A stretch of DNA of 41,086 nt, taken from DATHGT01 sp035317605. Lineage in GTDB: Bacteria; Methylomirabilota; Methylomirabilia; Rokubacteriales; CSP1-6. The translations under genes and the position numbers were made by a program. The notes under the pieces were generated by a model that was given only the letters and a program-made list of their open reading frames with translations, ran no database searches and was not told where the DNA came from. Positions 39,843 to 41,086 of this stretch are shown here, one piece after another (the stretch's first letter is position 1; each line of letters opens with the position of its first letter). The stretch lies in the NCBI GenBank assembly GCA_035317605.1, contig DATHGT010000247.1, positions 1 to 41,086 on the forward strand, in the 5' to 3' direction.

Positions 39843-40100
39843 ATGCCGCTCCGAAAAACCGCGATCGCGGTCCCCGAGGAACTACTCGCGGCGGTCGACC
39901 GCGTGGCACGCGCGCGGGGCGAATCGCGAAACAGGTTCGTGATGCGCGTTCTGCAGCACGCGGTTCGTGCGCGCCGCGATGCGGAGATTACTCGGCGGCT
40001 CGACGAGCTCTTCGCGGCGCCTGAGCTCGTGGAGCAACAGAGCCGAGAAGCCTCGGACCTGGATCGCGTGGGAAGCGAGTGGTCGGACGAGCGCTGGTGA
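39843..40100 (+). CDS. Ribbon-helix-helix antitoxin of a MazEF-type pair
   Basis: 85 residues. It begins MPLRKTAIAVPEELLAAVDR, the short strand plus helix of a ribbon-helix-helix DNA-binding domain, then VARARGESRNRFVMRVLQHA. The C-terminal part (ITRRLDELFAAPELVEQQSR, then DLDRVGSEWSDERW) is acidic and likely wraps the toxin. A strong AGGAGG precedes ATG 39843 by 8 nt. It overlaps the toxin start as GTGA, the usual coupling in such operons. It should repress its own promoter. Confidence 0.82.
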   Translation: MPLRKTAIAVPEELLAAVDRVARARGESRNRFVMRVLQHAVRARRDAEITRRLDELFAAPELVEQQSREASDLDRVGSEWSDERW

Positions 40101-40462
40101 TCCGGCAGGGCGAAGTCTACTGGCTCGATTTCGGAGCGATCGAGGGCTCGGCACCCGCCGGACGTCGGCCTGCTCTCATCGTGCAACACGACCGCTTCAA
40201 TCGAAGCGCGATCTCCACGACGGTCGTCGCTGCGGTCACGTCGAACCTTCGGCTCGCGACGATGCCTGGTAACGTGCGTCTCCGCCAGGGTGAGGCGGGA
40301 CTGCCCCGGCCGAGCGTGATCAATATCTCCCAGATCCGAACCATTGATCGCGCACGGCTCGGTAGCCGCGTCGGAGTTCTCGGCCCCGGCAAGATGCGTG
40401 ATGTCCTCAAAGGCCTCGCCCTCCTGCTCGGGACCGACGGGGTGACGGACGAGGGTGCTTGA
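40097..40462 (+). CDS. mazF: MazF/PemK-family endoribonuclease toxin
   Basis: 121 residues from GTG 40097 (VIRQGEVYWLDFGAIEGSAP). The family's signature order is present: RQGEVYWLDFG, AGRRPALIVQHDRFNRS, TVVAAVTSNLRLA, then LPRPSVINISQIRTIDRARL, and a C-terminal helix (KMRDVLKGLALLLG). It cuts mRNA at short sequence motifs when freed from its antitoxin. The upstream ribbon-helix-helix gene overlaps by 4 bp. The upstream extension to 40079 would cut further into the antitoxin and is not preferred. Confidence 0.88.
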   Translation: MIRQGEVYWLDFGAIEGSAPAGRRPALIVQHDRFNRSAISTTVVAAVTSNLRLATMPGNVRLRQGEAGLPRPSVINISQIRTIDRARLGSRVGVLGPGKMRDVLKGLALLLGTDGVTDEGA

Positions 40463-40514
40463 TTCAAGGGATTGTCGCTGGATGGTAGACTCGCCTGCGT
40501 AAGGAGGTCTCGCC

Positions 40515-41086
40515 ATGAAGCGCATCCCCCTCGTCGTCACGCTCGTCGTCACCCTGTTGCTGCCGGCATCGGTCGTCCGGTCCCAGGTCACCGGCGCGGC
40601 CACCGAACAGCTCGGCAAGGTCAACTTCCAGACGTCGTGCACGCCGGCCGCCCAGGAACACTTCCTGCGAGGCGTCGCCATGCTGCACTCGTTCTGGCTG
40701 GACGCGGCCATCAAAGAGTTCTCGGAGGCCGCGCAGGTCGATAACAGCTGCGCGATCGCCGGCTGGGGCGTGGCGATGGCGTGGATGGGCAACCCCCTGG
40801 CCGCGCCGCCGAGCGCGCGGGGGCTGAAGGAAGGCGGGGAGGTGCTCGCGAAGGCCAAGACCATGGGCGCGAAGACGCCGCGGGAGCGGGACTACATCGC
40901 CGCCATCGACAACATCTACAAGGACGCCGACAAGACCGATCACCGGACGCGCGCCGTCGCCTACGAGAAGGCCATGGAGCAGCTCAGCGCGCGCTATCCC
41001 GACGATCGCGAGGCCGCGGTGTTCTACGCGCTGGCGCTGAACATGACGTTGAACCCCAACGACAAGACGTACGCCAACCAGCTCAA
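40515..41086 (+). CDS. Secreted TPR-like protein, N-terminal part, truncated by window edge
   Basis: 190 codons visible, open to the window end. A signal peptide starts it (MKRIPLVVTLVVTLLLPASV, cleavage near VRSQ). TPR-type helices follow: HFLRGVAMLHSFWLDAAIKE, FSEAAQVDNSCAIAGWGVAM and ERDYIAAIDNIYKDADKTDH. The FLRGVAMLHSFW...CAIAGWGVAMA pattern is common in exported tetratricopeptide proteins of soil bacteria, with no known function. AAGGAGG sits before ATG 40515, and a possible -10 TAGACT is at 40486-40491. Confidence 0.75.
   Translation, partial: MKRIPLVVTLVVTLLLPASVVRSQVTGAATEQLGKVNFQTSCTPAAQEHFLRGVAMLHSFWLDAAIKEFSEAAQVDNSCAIAGWGVAMAWMGNPLAAPPSARGLKEGGEVLAKAKTMGAKTPRERDYIAAIDNIYKDADKTDHRTRAVAYEKAMEQLSARYPDDREAAVFYALALNMTLNPNDKTYANQL

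Noticed and set aside
1..41086. CRISPR array, rRNA genes, complete tRNA genes or insertion-sequence transposases
   Set aside because: I looked for regularly spaced repeats, tRNA arms and transposase motifs and saw none; the repeats present are palindromic elements and one short in-gene tandem array.

Overview
The window is about 41 kb of GC-rich, gene-dense bacterial DNA with short intergenic gaps, frequent ATGA/GTGA overlaps and both strands in use. The gene content (thiamine-diphosphate enzyme, LLM-type oxidoreductase, several metallo-beta-lactamase-fold hydrolases, glycolate-oxidase trio, fused homocysteine methyltransferase/MTHFR) resembles soil or subsurface lineages such as Rokubacteria/Methylomirabilota or deep-branching Proteobacteria. 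That placement is an inference from gene content; there is no rRNA or phylogenetic marker here. Several genes lack a Shine-Dalgarno and instead carry a TANNNT -10 hexamer only 6-10 nt before the ATG, which suggests that leaderless mRNAs are common.

Layout. 1-585: 5' part of a membrane sensor (probable histidine kinase), running off the left edge. 653-4382: two copies of a ~175-bp palindromic repeat in opposite orientation bracket a 3.4-kb patch of unrecognised genes (two membrane proteins, small proteins, a gene remnant and a possible HEPN-like protein) that looks like accessory DNA. 4395-15315: metabolic genes: bifunctional homocysteine S-methyltransferase/MTHFR, an acetolactate-synthase-like ThDP enzyme, a secreted metallo-beta-lactamase-fold protein, a TenA/PqqC-like protein next to a gentisate-dioxygenase-type bicupin, an MFS transporter, an LLM-family protein, a 3-hydroxyisobutyrate-dehydrogenase-type enzyme and a lactonase-like hydrolase. 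15470-20018: a NYN-domain RNase-like protein, a transketolase/AceE-like enzyme and an Sfp-type phosphopantetheinyl transferase. 20067-25058: glcD-glcE-glcF, then moaB and a small secreted protein. 25169-28704: an HtrA protease, then (minus strand) a rhodanese-MoeB fusion followed by a cupin and an FMN-binding split-barrel protein. 28783-33057: dTDP-sugar genes (rfbA, rfbC-like, rfbB), a catalytically dead HtrA paralogue and a polysaccharide deacetylase. 33143-41086: HD phosphohydrolase, DUF2235 hydrolase, exported methyltransferase, AMIN-amidase, RNase PH, RdgB, a MazEF-type toxin-antitoxin pair and the start of a secreted TPR protein.

The most striking signal is in moeB (27484-28704, minus strand). 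The reading frame is interrupted once, by TGA, exactly where this E1-like family has its reactive cysteine. The frame then continues with all expected family features, and a hairpin meeting the bacterial SECIS rules (apical loop starting 20 nt after the UGA, G in loop position 2) follows immediately. I read this as a selenocysteine-containing MoeB. Other items worth attention are the covarying arms of the palindromic repeat, a perfect 37-bp inverted repeat with a terminator nested inside, the HtrA paralogue with all three catalytic residues replaced, and a methyltransferase with a lipoprotein-like signal.
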